NCBI RefSeq assembly: GCF_030285785.1
Contig: NZ_CP127247.1
Location: 4,549,501-4,613,500, forward strand
DNA from: Parasedimentitalea psychrophila
GTDB lineage: Bacteria > Pseudomonadota > Alphaproteobacteria > Rhodobacterales > Rhodobacteraceae
Direction of reading: 5' to 3'
DNA: 64,000 nucleotides
Position numbers and translations under genes: made by a program. Shown here one piece after another: positions 33,483-41,933 of the stretch. Numbering within the stretch: position 1 is the stretch's first letter; the number at the start of each line of letters is the position of its first letter. The notes beneath the pieces are model-generated. The model was not told the DNA's origin and made no database searches. It saw only the letters and a program-made list of their open reading frames with translations.

Positions 33483-33485
33483 CAG

Positions 33486-34265
33486 ATGTCCCCTATTAAA
33501 ACCAAACGCGATGGCGCAATTCTTGAGATCACCCTGGATCGTCCCAAGGCCAATGCCATTGATCTGGCCACCAGTCATGTCATGGGCGAAGTGTTTCGCG
33601 ATTTCCGTGATGACCCCGAGTTGCGGGTGGCGATTATCACCGGTGGCGGCGGTAAGTTCTTTTGCCCCGGCTGGGATCTGAAAGCCGCCGCTGATGGCGA
33701 TGCGGTGGATGGAGACTATGGCGTCGGTGGCTTTGGCGGCTTGCAGGAATTGCGCGACATGAACAAGCCGGTGATTGCGGCGGTGAACGGCATCGCCTGT
33801 GGCGGCGGGCTGGAGCTGGCGCTGTCGGCTGATATGATCCTGGCCGCCGATCACGCCAGCTTTGCGCTGCCGGAAATCCGCTCGGGCACCGTGGCAGATG
33901 CGGCCAGTATCAAACTGCCCAAACGCATTCCCTATCACATCGCCATGGAACTGCTGCTGACTGGCCGTTGGTTTGATGCGGATGAGGCACATCGCTGGGG
34001 GCTGGTGAATGAGATCCTCGCCGCCGATCAGCTGATGGACCGCGCCTGGGAGCTGGCGCGTCTGCTGGCCAGTGGCCCACCGCTGGTCTATGCGGCGATC
34101 AAGGAAATTGTCCGCGATGCCGAAGACAGCAAGTTTCAGGACGCGATGAACCGGATCACCAAAAGCCAGCTGGCCTCGGTTGATGTGCTGTACCGCTCGG
34201 ATGATCAGCTGGAAGGTGCGCGTGCCTTTGCTGAGAAACGGGATCCAGTCTGGACTGGCAAATAA
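33486..34265 (+). CDS. caiD: Crotonobetainyl-CoA hydratase (carnitinyl-CoA dehydratase), CaiD-like (259 aa)
   Basis: Enoyl-CoA hydratase family member very close to E. coli CaiD: EITLDRPKANAID, the GWDLKAAADGDA segment, KPVIAAVNGIACGGGLELAL with Glu110, FALPEIRSG with Glu130 and the C-terminal AFAEKRDPVW. Glu110 and Glu130 match the positions of the catalytic pair in CaiD. It interconverts L-carnitinyl-CoA and crotonobetainyl-CoA. Last gene of the operon, three bases after the ligase, followed by a perfect terminator hairpin. Confidence 0.92.
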   Translation: MSPIKTKRDGAILEITLDRPKANAIDLATSHVMGEVFRDFRDDPELRVAIITGGGGKFFCPGWDLKAAADGDAVDGDYGVGGFGGLQELRDMNKPVIAAVNGIACGGGLELALSADMILAADHASFALPEIRSGTVADAASIKLPKRIPYHIAMELLLTGRWFDADEAHRWGLVNEILAADQLMDRAWELARLLASGPPLVYAAIKEIVRDAEDSKFQDAMNRITKSQLASVDVLYRSDDQLEGARAFAEKRDPVWTGK

Positions 34266-34273
34266 CCAAAACC

Positions 34274-34310
34274 ATAAAAATGGCCTCGCTCAACACGAGG
34301 CCATTTTTAT
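34274..34310. terminator. Bidirectional intrinsic terminator
   Basis: A perfect 15-bp stem, arms ATAAAAATGGCCTCG (34274-34288) and CGAGGCCATTTTTAT (34296-34310), with a 7-base loop CTCAACA. The GC-rich core with A and T runs on both sides suits termination of both the caiD operon (rightward) and the ABC transporter operon (leftward), which converge here. Confidence 0.93.
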
Positions 34311-34319
34311 GTCTGCAGC

Positions 34320-35090
34320 TTATCGCGGAAGCTGAGCTTCGAACCGTTTGAAGGCCAGCGTGATCAGGCCGGCAATGACCATATAGACCACCGCCAGCAA
34401 CAGCAGCGGCTCATAGACGATGAAGGTATCTGATCGAACACGCGACGACACCGCATAGATGTCGATCACGGTGATTGTCGCCACCAGTGGCGTTGCCTTC
34501 AACTGCAGGATGGTCTCGCCGCCCAACGTGGGCAGCACATTGCGAATGGCCTGCGGCAGCCAGATCCGGCGAAACATGGTGAAACGGCGCATGCCAAAGG
34601 ATTTGGCGGTCTCCAGCTGGCCCTTGGCAACACCGGAAAAGGCACCGCGCATCACCTCGCCCTCGTAGCCGGCATAAGACAGGGTCAGCGCCAGCACCGC
34701 ATAGGGCCAGGCCTGGCGCAGGTAGGGCCACAATTCACTGCTGCGGATCCACGGGAACTGCGGGAAGAGAGATCCCAGACCATAGTAAAGCAGCCAGATC
34801 TGCAACAACAGCGGTGTGCCGCGAATGACGGTACAGAAGCTGCGCGCCGGGATCGACAGATACCACGGCCCAATCGCCTGAGCCAGGCCCAGCGGCACCG
34901 CCAGCAGAAAGCCCAGCACAGTCGTCACCGCCATAATCCAAATGGTGGTCCATATTCCTTCTACTGCCAGGGGGGCATATTTCGGGATCCAGTCCCAGCG
35001 CAGGGTGACAGCGCACCACAGAACCAAGGCGGCAAACAGCGCCATCATCACAATGCGATGCGGCAACATCAGGGATTTTAGGGTCGTCAT
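34320..35090 (-). CDS. Polar amino-acid ABC transporter permease, HisM type
   Basis: The start at 35090 (MTTLKSLMLPHRIVMMALFA) overlaps the stop of the paired permease by four bases. Six membrane segments of the HisMQ type: TTIWIMAVTTVLGFLLAVPL opens the core, the EAA-loop sequence MRGAFSGVAKGQLETAKSFG (residues about 165-185) contacts the ATPase, and LIVGLVV-like LLLLAVVYMVIAGLITLAF closes it. With the other permease, the binding protein and the ATPase it forms an uptake system for basic or guanidino amino acids (substrate inferred from neighbours). Confidence 0.9.
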   Translation of the reverse strand: MTTLKSLMLPHRIVMMALFAALVLWCAVTLRWDWIPKYAPLAVEGIWTTIWIMAVTTVLGFLLAVPLGLAQAIGPWYLSIPARSFCTVIRGTPLLLQIWLLYYGLGSLFPQFPWIRSSELWPYLRQAWPYAVLALTLSYAGYEGEVMRGAFSGVAKGQLETAKSFGMRRFTMFRRIWLPQAIRNVLPTLGGETILQLKATPLVATITVIDIYAVSSRVRSDTFIVYEPLLLLAVVYMVIAGLITLAFKRFEAQLPR

Positions 35091-35839
35091 CCCCGGCCCT
35101 CCCGCAGCGAAGGCTGGCCACGCCGCGCCCATTTTTCAATCCAGCCGAACACCACTCCGGAACATAAGGTCACCATCAGGTACAAGCCGCCTGCCGCCAG
35201 GAAAAAGGTGAAATAAGCCCGGGTGCTGCTGGCTGCCTGACGGGTTTCCAAGGTCAGTTCCGAAAAGCCGACGATGGCCAGCAAGGCAGTGTCTTTGGTG
35301 GCGATCAGCCACAGGTTGGCCAGCCCCGGGGTGGCAAAGGACATCATCGCCGGGATGGTGACCCGCCACATGGTCATCAGGGGTGGCATGCCAAAGGCCC
35401 GGGCCGCCTCAATCTGGCCGGGCGGCACCGCCAGAATTGCGCCGCGCAGAACCTCAATCGAATAGGCGCCCTGCACAATGCCCAGCACCCAGATGCCAGC
35501 CACGATGCCGCTGATTTCAACCCGGCCATAGCCCATCGCCGAAGACGCCTGGTTAATCAGGTCGGTGCCGACGTAATACAGGATCAGGATCAGAACCAGC
35601 TCGGGGACCGCCCTGATAACAGTGGTATATATGGCGAGCAGGTCGCGCAGGACCGGCCCGCCATATAGTTTGCCATAGGCCCCGAAAAGCCCGATCAGCA
35701 GCCCAAAGCCAAAGGCTCCGGATGCAATTTTCAGCGAGTTCGCCAGCCCGCGCAGCAGGTTGGCGCCCCAGCCCGGCGGCGACAGCGACAATAGTTTTGC
35801 GCTCTCGGCGAGACCGAGCGTTTCGAGGATCAGCTCCAA
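35087..35839 (-). CDS. Polar amino-acid ABC transporter permease, HisQ type (250 aa)
   Basis: The second permease, starting ten bases after the binding-protein stop. LANSLKIASGAFGFGLLIGL opens the transport domain; TTVIRAVPELVLILILYYVG and the EAA-type AYSIEVLRGAILAVPPGQIE, AARAFGMPPLMTMWRVTIPA are clear. C-terminal TM FFLAAGGLYLMVTLCSGVVF. It pairs with the downstream HisM-type permease. The strand order binding protein, permease, permease is usual. Confidence 0.9.
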   Translation of the reverse strand: MELILETLGLAESAKLLSLSPPGWGANLLRGLANSLKIASGAFGFGLLIGLFGAYGKLYGGPVLRDLLAIYTTVIRAVPELVLILILYYVGTDLINQASSAMGYGRVEISGIVAGIWVLGIVQGAYSIEVLRGAILAVPPGQIEAARAFGMPPLMTMWRVTIPAMMSFATPGLANLWLIATKDTALLAIVGFSELTLETRQAASSTRAYFTFFLAAGGLYLMVTLCSGVVFGWIEKWARRGQPSLREGRG

Positions 35840-35848
35840 GGTCAGACC

Positions 35849-36619
35849 TTATTCGCTGTAGATGCTGGCGTTGAAGTAGCGCGCAGTGATCTTCTCATGG
35901 GTGCCATCGGCCAGAATGGCGGCAATGCCCGCATTCAGAGCTTCGCGCAGGGCATCGTCACCCTTGCGGACACCAGCGCCAGCGCCGCGACCCAGGATCG
36001 ATACATCATTGGCAACCGGGCCTTTGATTTCACAGCAGCCACCAGCGTCCGAGCCGACAAAATCCGCCATCGCGATGCTGTCAGCCTGAGTGGCGTCAAT
36101 GCGGCCTGCAAACAGATCCTGGTTGGCTTCGTCCTGGGTCTGATAGACGCGGATTTCGGAATCCTTGAAGTATTCCTGCGCATAGGCCTGGTGAATGGTC
36201 GAGGCCTGAATGCCGACAATCTTGCCAGCCAGCGATTCCGGTGTCGGCTCGATGTCCATTGATTTGTCAGCAACGATTACAGCCGGAGTGTTGTAGTAGG
36301 CGTCGGAAAAGTCGATGGTTTTGGCGCGTTCAGCGGTGATCGACATCGAGGCCATGATGGCGTCGATTTGCTGACCGGTCAGCGACGGAATGATGCCATC
36401 CCATGCAACGGGGGTGATCACACAGTCGAGTTTTGCAGCGGCGCAGACGGCCCCGATGACTTCGATTTCCCAGCCAACCCAGGTGCCGGAGGAATCGACC
36501 GAGGCAAACGGTGGATAGGCTTCGGCGGCGATGCCGATTTTGACCTGTTCAGCAGCGGCAACCCCAGCGACAAGTGTGGCCGCGGTAACTGTCGCGGCGA
36601 GCAATGTATTGAGTTTCAT
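35849..36619 (-). CDS. Periplasmic amino-acid-binding protein of ABC transporter (256 aa)
   Basis: Type 2 periplasmic-binding protein. Signal peptide MKLNTLLAATVTAATLVAGVAAAE with a cleavage site after AAA (about residue 23). The mature part KIGIAAEAYPPFASVDSSGT, VGWEIEVIGAVCAAAKLDCV and AWDGIIPSLTGQQIDAIMAS is the polar amino acid/ArgT-HisJ pattern with the ligand-binding W and D positions. C-terminal EKITARYFNASIY. Ligand likely a cationic or guanidino amino acid, judged from the adjacent DDAH and aminotransferase genes. Confidence 0.92.
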   Translation of the reverse strand: MKLNTLLAATVTAATLVAGVAAAEQVKIGIAAEAYPPFASVDSSGTWVGWEIEVIGAVCAAAKLDCVITPVAWDGIIPSLTGQQIDAIMASMSITAERAKTIDFSDAYYNTPAVIVADKSMDIEPTPESLAGKIVGIQASTIHQAYAQEYFKDSEIRVYQTQDEANQDLFAGRIDATQADSIAMADFVGSDAGGCCEIKGPVANDVSILGRGAGAGVRKGDDALREALNAGIAAILADGTHEKITARYFNASIYSE

Positions 36620-36659
36620 ATGTTTTTCCCTGATTGAAAGTTTTGATCTGTTGGTATTT

Positions 36660-37457
36660 TTAGGTGACGGAACTGAGAAATTGCTTCAGCCGTTCCGACT
36701 GTGGATTGCCAAAAACCTCGGCAGGTGGACCCTGCTCTTCGATGCGGCCTTCGAATAGATAAACGACGTGGTTTGCCACCTCGCGTGCGAATTTCATCTC
36801 GTGAGTGACCAGCAGCATGGTGCGACCCTCGGCGGCCAAATCGCGGATCACCGTCAGCACCTCGCCTACCAGCTCCGGGTCCAGCGCCGAGGTTGGCTCG
36901 TCAAACAACATGACATTGGGATCAACGGCCAGCGCCCGGGCGATGGCGGCGCGCTGCTGTTGGCCACCGGACAGAAAAGCGGGAAAAGTGTCGATCTTGT
37001 CCCCCAGGCCGACCCGGTCCAGCAGCACCCTGGCCTGCGCAATGGCCTCGGCGCGCGGCACCTTGAGCACGTAGACCGGCACCTCGATGATATTCTCCAA
37101 CAGAGTGCGGTGGGTCCACAGGTTGAACTGTTGGAACACCATCGCCAGCCGGGTGCGGATACGTTCGATCTGGCGCCGGTCGGCAGGGCTGCCATCCGCG
37201 TTCATCTTCACCTCTTCGCCGTCAATGACGATCCGACCCGAGGATGGGGTTTCCAGAAAGTTGATACAGCGCAGCATCGTCGATTTGCCGGACCCCGAGC
37301 CACCGATGATGGCAACTACGTCGCCCTTCTTTGCCTTTAGAGACACACCTTTTAGCACCTCTAAGGTACCAAAGGATTTGTGTAGATCCTCAACGTGAAT
37401 GGCTTCGGCCCGGGTGTCGGGCTCAGGTAATGGGTCTGCAGATGCAGCTGTCGGCAT
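36660..37457 (-). CDS. Amino-acid ABC transporter ATP-binding protein, HisP type (265 aa)
   Basis: ATPase with Walker [19 protein letters not shown] (about residues 53-70), Q-loop [23 protein letters not shown] signature [19 protein letters not shown] and Walker [21 protein letters not shown] short N-terminal extension precedes the family start ([11 protein letters not shown]). First gene of the leftward transporter operon; the ATPase is separated by 40 bases from the binding-protein gene. Divergent from the TetR gene across a palindromic operator. Confidence 0.94.
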   Translation of the reverse strand: MPTAASADPLPEPDTRAEAIHVEDLHKSFGTLEVLKGVSLKAKKGDVVAIIGGSGSGKSTMLRCINFLETPSSGRIVIDGEEVKMNADGSPADRRQIERIRTRLAMVFQQFNLWTHRTLLENIIEVPVYVLKVPRAEAIAQARVLLDRVGLGDKIDTFPAFLSGGQQQRAAIARALAVDPNVMLFDEPTSALDPELVGEVLTVIRDLAAEGRTMLLVTHEMKFAREVANHVVYLFEGRIEEQGPPAEVFGNPQSERLKQFLSSVT

Positions 37458-37502
37458 TTTCCGGCGTCCTCACATTTGTGCTTGTAGTAAGGCTGAAGCT
37501 TC

Positions 37503-37526
37503 GTAATTATGCAAGTGTATAATTAC
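37503..37526. promoter_or_regulatory. Palindromic operator for the TetR/BetI-like repressor
   Basis: In the 91-base divergent gap between the ABC ATPase and TetR genes there is an inverted repeat GTAATTAT-N8-ATAATTAC (37503-37526), perfect in both 8-base arms. It overlaps a -10-like TATAAT (37518-37523) for the rightward operon, which would allow the repressor to regulate both directions. Site assignment to this repressor is inference. Confidence 0.7.
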
Positions 37527-37548
37527 TGCCGCCACGAAAGGAAGCTCT

Positions 37549-38196
37549 GTGAACGACGAGCGCCGCAAATTCAAACGCGAGAGTGCCGAACAGCGCAAAG
37601 ACGCGTTGATCGTGGCGACGCTGTCTCTGGTGGCTGAGATGGGTGTGCGCGGGGCGACGGTGCGGGCCATTGCCGAGCGGGCGGATGTGACACAGGGTTT
37701 GATCCGGCACTATTTCAGCTCCAAAGAGGAGCTGATCATTGCCGCCTACGAACATCACATGACCACCATGACCGATCAGACCTTTGCCCTTGCCGCTGCG
37801 GTTGACAGCTCGGCGCGGGATCGTTTGGCGGCGCTGGTGAATGCGTCCTTGCGACCACCGGTGGCCGATCCCCGGGCGGTTGCCCTATGGGCCAGCTTTC
37901 TCAACAAAGTGCAGCGAGACGCACAGATGAAGGCCACTCACGAACGCACCTACGCCTACTTTCGCGACCAGCTGCAAGACCTTATTAGCGCCGCGCTAGA
38001 GGAAGCAGGACAGAGGCCATCGCCCACACGACTGCGCCATTTGGCAACCGCCTGCAACGGGGTGATCGACGGGCTCTGGATGGAAGGTGGCGCTCTGCCA
38101 GATGCCTTTGCCCCAGGTGAACTGCCGGGCATCGGGGTGGAAGCCGTTGGTGCGATTATTGGATTAGATTTGGAACAGAAAGCAGAACAGCCATGA
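37549..38196 (+). CDS. TetR/BetI-like transcriptional repressor (215 aa)
   Basis: TetR-type helix-turn-helix at residues 25-65: VAEMGVRGATVRAIAERADV, TQGLIRHYFSSKEELIIAAY. C-terminal ligand-binding region resembles BetI-type (ALWASFLNKVQRDAQMKATH, LATACNGVIDGLWMEGG). AGGAAG precedes the start. It overlaps the aminotransferase gene by four bases (ATGA) and is divergent from the transporter, so it most likely controls both halves of the guanidino-acid cluster. Confidence 0.88.
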   Translation: MNDERRKFKRESAEQRKDALIVATLSLVAEMGVRGATVRAIAERADVTQGLIRHYFSSKEELIIAAYEHHMTTMTDQTFALAAAVDSSARDRLAALVNASLRPPVADPRAVALWASFLNKVQRDAQMKATHERTYAYFRDQLQDLISAALEEAGQRPSPTRLRHLATACNGVIDGLWMEGGALPDAFAPGELPGIGVEAVGAIIGLDLEQKAEQP

Positions 38197-39380
38197 AAAC
38201 AACAGCGATCACCCGTCGGTTGGACGGTTTGGGCGGCGCCAAATGGGAGCTCCACCTAAAGGCACGGGACATGATCGCCGCTGGCGCCGACATCGTCGAG
38301 ATGACCATTGGTGAACCGGATGTGGCGACGCCAGCGGCGCTGATGGATACGGCTGTTGCCGCGATGCGGGCCGGGCGCACCGGCTACTCGAACGGGCGCG
38401 GCGAGGACAATCTGCGGGCGGCTCTGGCCGAACGCTATACAGCCAGTACTGGCCGGGACTTTGAGCCCAACAATTTCCTGTGTTTTCCAGGAACTCAGAC
38501 CGCATTATTCACGGTGATGATGGGTGTGGCCGAGGCCGGAGACGAGGTATTGGTGGGCGATCCGCTGTATGCCACCTATGAAGGCGTAGTACGGGCCTCG
38601 GGGGCCGAAATGGTGCCGGTGCCGCTGCGACCAGAGCATGGGTTTCGTATGCAGGCGGCGGATCTGGCCGAGCGGATCACCCCGCGCAGCCGCGCCATCC
38701 TGCTGACCTCGCCGCACAACCCCACAGGCTCGATCCTGACGGCGGCGGATATTGAGGCCATTGGTGAACTGGCACTGAAACATGATCTGTGGATCATTTC
38801 GGACGAGGTTTATGAGCATCTGGTGTTTGACGGATCGACCTTTGTATCGCCGCTGTCCAATCCTGCCATTGCCGACCGGGTGATTGCGGTGTCGTCGATC
38901 TCCAAATCCCACGCCGCACCGGGGTTCCGCAGTGGCTGGTGTGTGGCCTCGACTGCGTTTTGTGACGCGCTGTTGTCGGTGTCGGAAACCATGCTGTTTG
39001 GCAATCAGCCCTTTATCGCGGATATGACCGAACAGGCGGTGCGCGAGGGCTCTCCGGTGGCCAAGGGTATGCGGACACGCTACGCAGCCCGCGCTGCCAA
39101 ACTGGATCAACAACTGACGCAAGAGACCACTTTGACGGTGCATCAGCCCGAGGCCGGAATGTTCGCAATGATCAATGTCGCTAGCACCGGGCTGGATGGG
39201 CAGGCCTATGCTGAACACCTGCTGGAACATGGCGGCGTCGCGGTGATGCCCGGCACCTCGTTTGGCACCACGATGTCCGATTGGGTGCGGGTCGCCCTGA
39301 CCATCGACGACGGCGATTTTGATCGCGCTATCCAGCGTATCGTCTTGCATGCCAACACACTGCAAAGGAATGTCGCATGA
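38193..39380 (+). CDS. PLP-dependent aminotransferase, class I (395 aa)
   Basis: A fold-type I aminotransferase with DIVEMTIGEPDVATPAALMD, FPGTQTALFTVMMGVAEAGD, the NPTG motif HNPTGSILTAADIEAIGELA, DEVYEHLVFDGSTFVSPLSN, the PLP-lysine in SSISKSHAAPGFRSGW and a C-terminal arginine GVAVMPGTSFGTTMSDWVRV. In the operon it is followed (ATGA overlap) by a TPP-dependent decarboxylase similar to AruI, so it is a plausible AruH-like arginine/methylarginine:2-oxoacid aminotransferase. Substrate not proven. Confidence 0.88.
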   Translation: MKTTAITRRLDGLGGAKWELHLKARDMIAAGADIVEMTIGEPDVATPAALMDTAVAAMRAGRTGYSNGRGEDNLRAALAERYTASTGRDFEPNNFLCFPGTQTALFTVMMGVAEAGDEVLVGDPLYATYEGVVRASGAEMVPVPLRPEHGFRMQAADLAERITPRSRAILLTSPHNPTGSILTAADIEAIGELALKHDLWIISDEVYEHLVFDGSTFVSPLSNPAIADRVIAVSSISKSHAAPGFRSGWCVASTAFCDALLSVSETMLFGNQPFIADMTEQAVREGSPVAKGMRTRYAARAAKLDQQLTQETTLTVHQPEAGMFAMINVASTGLDGQAYAEHLLEHGGVAVMPGTSFGTTMSDWVRVALTIDDGDFDRAIQRIVLHANTLQRNVA

Positions 39381-40975
39381 CCACCATCGGCGAGGCTTTA
39401 GTGACGCAACTGGCCGAACGCGGTGTCGAAACCGTCTTTGGCATTCCCGGCGTACACACCGTCGAGCTGTACCGCGGGCTTGCCAGCTCGGGTATTCGCC
39501 ATGTGACTCCGCGCCACGAACAGGGGGCCGGGTTCATGGCCGATGGCTATGCGAGGGTGTCAGGCAAACCCGGCGTCGCCTTTGTCATCACCGGACCGGG
39601 ATTGACCAACACGCTGACGCCAATGGCACAGGCGCGGGCTGACAGTGTGCCGATGCTGGTGGTGTCCGGGGTGAACCGCGTTGCCACCCTTGGTAAGGGG
39701 CTGGGCCATCTGCATGAGCTGCCGGACCAGCACAAGATGATGTCGACAGTGGCGCTGGTGTCGGAACAGGTGCGCACCGCAGACCAGCTGACAGCCGCTC
39801 TCCATAAGGTGTTTGAGCCGTTTTCCACAGGCAGACCGGGGCCAACCCATATCGAAATCCCGCTGGACGTCGCCGGCGAGGACTATGCTGCCCCCGTCGA
39901 AAACACTGCACCAGCAGAACCAGCCAAAGACGACACCGAGATGATCGCGCGCGCGGTGCTGCTGCTGGAAACGGCCAAAGCCCCGGTGATTCTGGCCGGC
40001 GGTGGCGCGGTTGCCGCAGCGGCAGAGCTGCGTGAGCTGGCCGAGCGACTGGAGGCTCCGGTGGTGCAAACGGTAAATGCGCGGGGGATCATGTTTGATC
40101 ATCCGCTTGGCGTGCCCGCCAGTCCCAGCCTCAGCGCAGTGCGGGACCTGATCGAAGGCGCAGATGTGGTGCTGGCCGTCGGCACCGAATTGGGCCCAAC
40201 CGATTACGACATGTATGCGACCGGAAGTATGGCCCGGATGGCCAAGCTTGTCCGGATTGATTGCTGCGATCAGCAGTTGAACCGGCATCAGGCCGAAATC
40301 GGCCTGCTTGGCGATGCCAAGGCCAAGCTGGCCGAGCTGACTCAGGGTATCCGCCATAAAAACGCGCCGTCCAAAGCAGGCGCCGACAGGGCCGCGCAAA
40401 CACGGGTCGCCGCCTTTGAGGAACTGAGCCCTCAGTATCAAGCCCAGGTGCGGATACTCGACGCCATGCGCGATACCGTTCCCGGCGCCATCATGGTTGG
40501 TGATTCAACCCAGCCGATCTATGCCGGAAACATGTACTACGACCCAGACCGCCCCCACGGCTGGTTCAACGCGGCCACCGGATATGGTGCTTTGGGCTTT
40601 GGTATCCCAGCCGCAATCGGTGCCTCTATTGCCGAGCCGGGCACCCGGGTGATCTGCATTGTTGGTGATGGTGGCGCCCAGTTCAGCCTGCCCGAGATCA
40701 TGGCCGCTGTGGACGAAAACCTGCCCATTACTTTTGTCATCTGGAACAATCAGGGCTACCACGAGATTTCGACCTCAATGCAGGATGCCGGCGTTACTAT
40801 TGTCGGCTGTGATCCGACACCGCCAGACTTCGCAGCAACTGCAAAATCTTTCACCATTCCCCATCAACACTGTGCTGCCGATCCGCAAGCGGTGGCAGAG
40901 GCCCTGGCGACCTCTGCCCGTCTGCCAGGCCCCAGTATGATTGAAATCGAGGCCCCGGTTTTTCGGCCCTCCTAA
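39377..40975 (+). CDS. TPP-dependent 2-oxoacid decarboxylase, AruI-like (532 aa)
   Basis: Acetolactate-synthase-superfamily enzyme: N-terminal Pyr domain with RHEQGAGFMADGYARVSGKP (activating Glu54), a central domain, and a C-terminal PP domain with IVGDGGAQFSLPEIMAAVDE and ITFVIWNNQGYHEI (Mg/TPP-binding GDG...N). The N-terminal pattern ALVTQLAERGVETVFGIPGV HTVELYRGL is that of 5-guanidino-2-oxopentanoate decarboxylases. With the preceding aminotransferase it would take arginine-type 2-oxoacids to guanidinobutanal derivatives. Specificity inferred. Confidence 0.82.
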   Translation: MTTIGEALVTQLAERGVETVFGIPGVHTVELYRGLASSGIRHVTPRHEQGAGFMADGYARVSGKPGVAFVITGPGLTNTLTPMAQARADSVPMLVVSGVNRVATLGKGLGHLHELPDQHKMMSTVALVSEQVRTADQLTAALHKVFEPFSTGRPGPTHIEIPLDVAGEDYAAPVENTAPAEPAKDDTEMIARAVLLLETAKAPVILAGGGAVAAAAELRELAERLEAPVVQTVNARGIMFDHPLGVPASPSLSAVRDLIEGADVVLAVGTELGPTDYDMYATGSMARMAKLVRIDCCDQQLNRHQAEIGLLGDAKAKLAELTQGIRHKNAPSKAGADRAAQTRVAAFEELSPQYQAQVRILDAMRDTVPGAIMVGDSTQPIYAGNMYYDPDRPHGWFNAATGYGALGFGIPAAIGASIAEPGTRVICIVGDGGAQFSLPEIMAAVDENLPITFVIWNNQGYHEISTSMQDAGVTIVGCDPTPPDFAATAKSFTIPHQHCAADPQAVAEALATSARLPGPSMIEIEAPVFRPS

Positions 40976-40990
40976 ACGAATGAGACTGCT

Positions 40991-41773
40991 ATGAGCGATC
41001 CAACTTTTGAATTCAGCCGCGCCATCACCCGGCGTCCCTCGGCCTGCATTGTCGATGGCCTGCGCGCCAAGGACATCGGCACCCCGGATCTGGACCGGAT
41101 GCAACAGGCCCACACGGCTTATGTTGCGGCGCTGAAAAGCACCGGCGCCGAGGTCACTGAACTGCCGCCACTAGAGGGGTTTGCGGACGCGGTGTTTGTC
41201 GAAGACACCACCCTGTGCCTGCCCCAAGGCGCCATCATGATGCACCCCGGAGCCCCGTCACGGGTCGGAGAAGTCGCCGAGATGGCAAAGACAGTGCGGG
41301 GTCTATACCAGGATGTCCGCCAGATTCAGGGGCCGGGCCACGTTGAGGGGGGCGATATTCTGGTCACTGGACGGGAGATTCTGGTGGGCCGTTCAGACCG
41401 TACTGATGCGGCGGGTGTTGCCGAACTGGCTGAGATCGCCACCGAATGGGGCCATACCCTGCGAGAGGTGTTTACCCCCCCCGGCGTGCTGCACTTCAAG
41501 ACCGATTGCTCGCTGATGGACGGCGAAACAATCCTCGCCACCAAGCGGCTGGATGCCTCGGGCTGTTTTGAGGGATACCGGGTTCTGCACGTTGCCGAGG
41601 GCGAAGAAGCCGCCGCCAACGCGATCCGTTTCAACAATCTGGTGATCATGCCCGCAGGCTTCCCCCGCACGGCTGAGATGCTGGACAACGCCGGGTACGA
41701 AGTGGTTCAGATTGACAACAGCGAATGCGCCAAACTGGATGGCGGCATGTCCTGCTTGTCGCTGAGGTTCTAA
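40991..41773 (+). CDS. Dimethylarginine dimethylaminohydrolase family protein, DDAH (260 aa)
   Basis: A pentein-fold hydrolase with all catalytic positions of DDAH: Glu119 (GPGHVEGGDIL), His168 (GVLHFKTDCSL) and Cys255 (LDGGMSCLSLRF), at spacing close to the Pseudomonas enzyme. DDAHs hydrolyse N-omega-mono- or dimethylarginine to citrulline and an amine. The N-terminus FSRAITRRPSACIVDGL and AVFVEDTTLCLPQGAIMMHP are typical. It is the last gene of the aminotransferase/decarboxylase operon, 15 bases behind, and makes methylarginine or a related guanidino compound the likely substrate. Confidence 0.9.
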   Translation: MSDPTFEFSRAITRRPSACIVDGLRAKDIGTPDLDRMQQAHTAYVAALKSTGAEVTELPPLEGFADAVFVEDTTLCLPQGAIMMHPGAPSRVGEVAEMAKTVRGLYQDVRQIQGPGHVEGGDILVTGREILVGRSDRTDAAGVAELAEIATEWGHTLREVFTPPGVLHFKTDCSLMDGETILATKRLDASGCFEGYRVLHVAEGEEAAANAIRFNNLVIMPAGFPRTAEMLDNAGYEVVQIDNSECAKLDGGMSCLSLRF

Positions 41774-41933
41774 AGCCCTGAGCGCCCTTAAGGCGGACCC
41801 TGCCCCATCGCCGTTACGGCTGCGATGAGGCAGGCCTTGGGGGCGACCGCCTATAATAACAATCTTCCAGACTGTAACATTGCCTGTCGGCGTTTTATCT
41901 GGGAAATATCGGATGAAACAGAAAGGTGTGCAG

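Noticed and set aside
33027-33992. Long antisense frame across the CoA ligase and caiD junction
   Set aside because: Codon-position shadow in GC-rich coding DNA; the sense proteins are clearly conserved.
38505-40441. Long antisense frames under the aminotransferase and decarboxylase genes
   Set aside because: Both are opposite to enzymes with intact catalytic motifs and have no own start signals.
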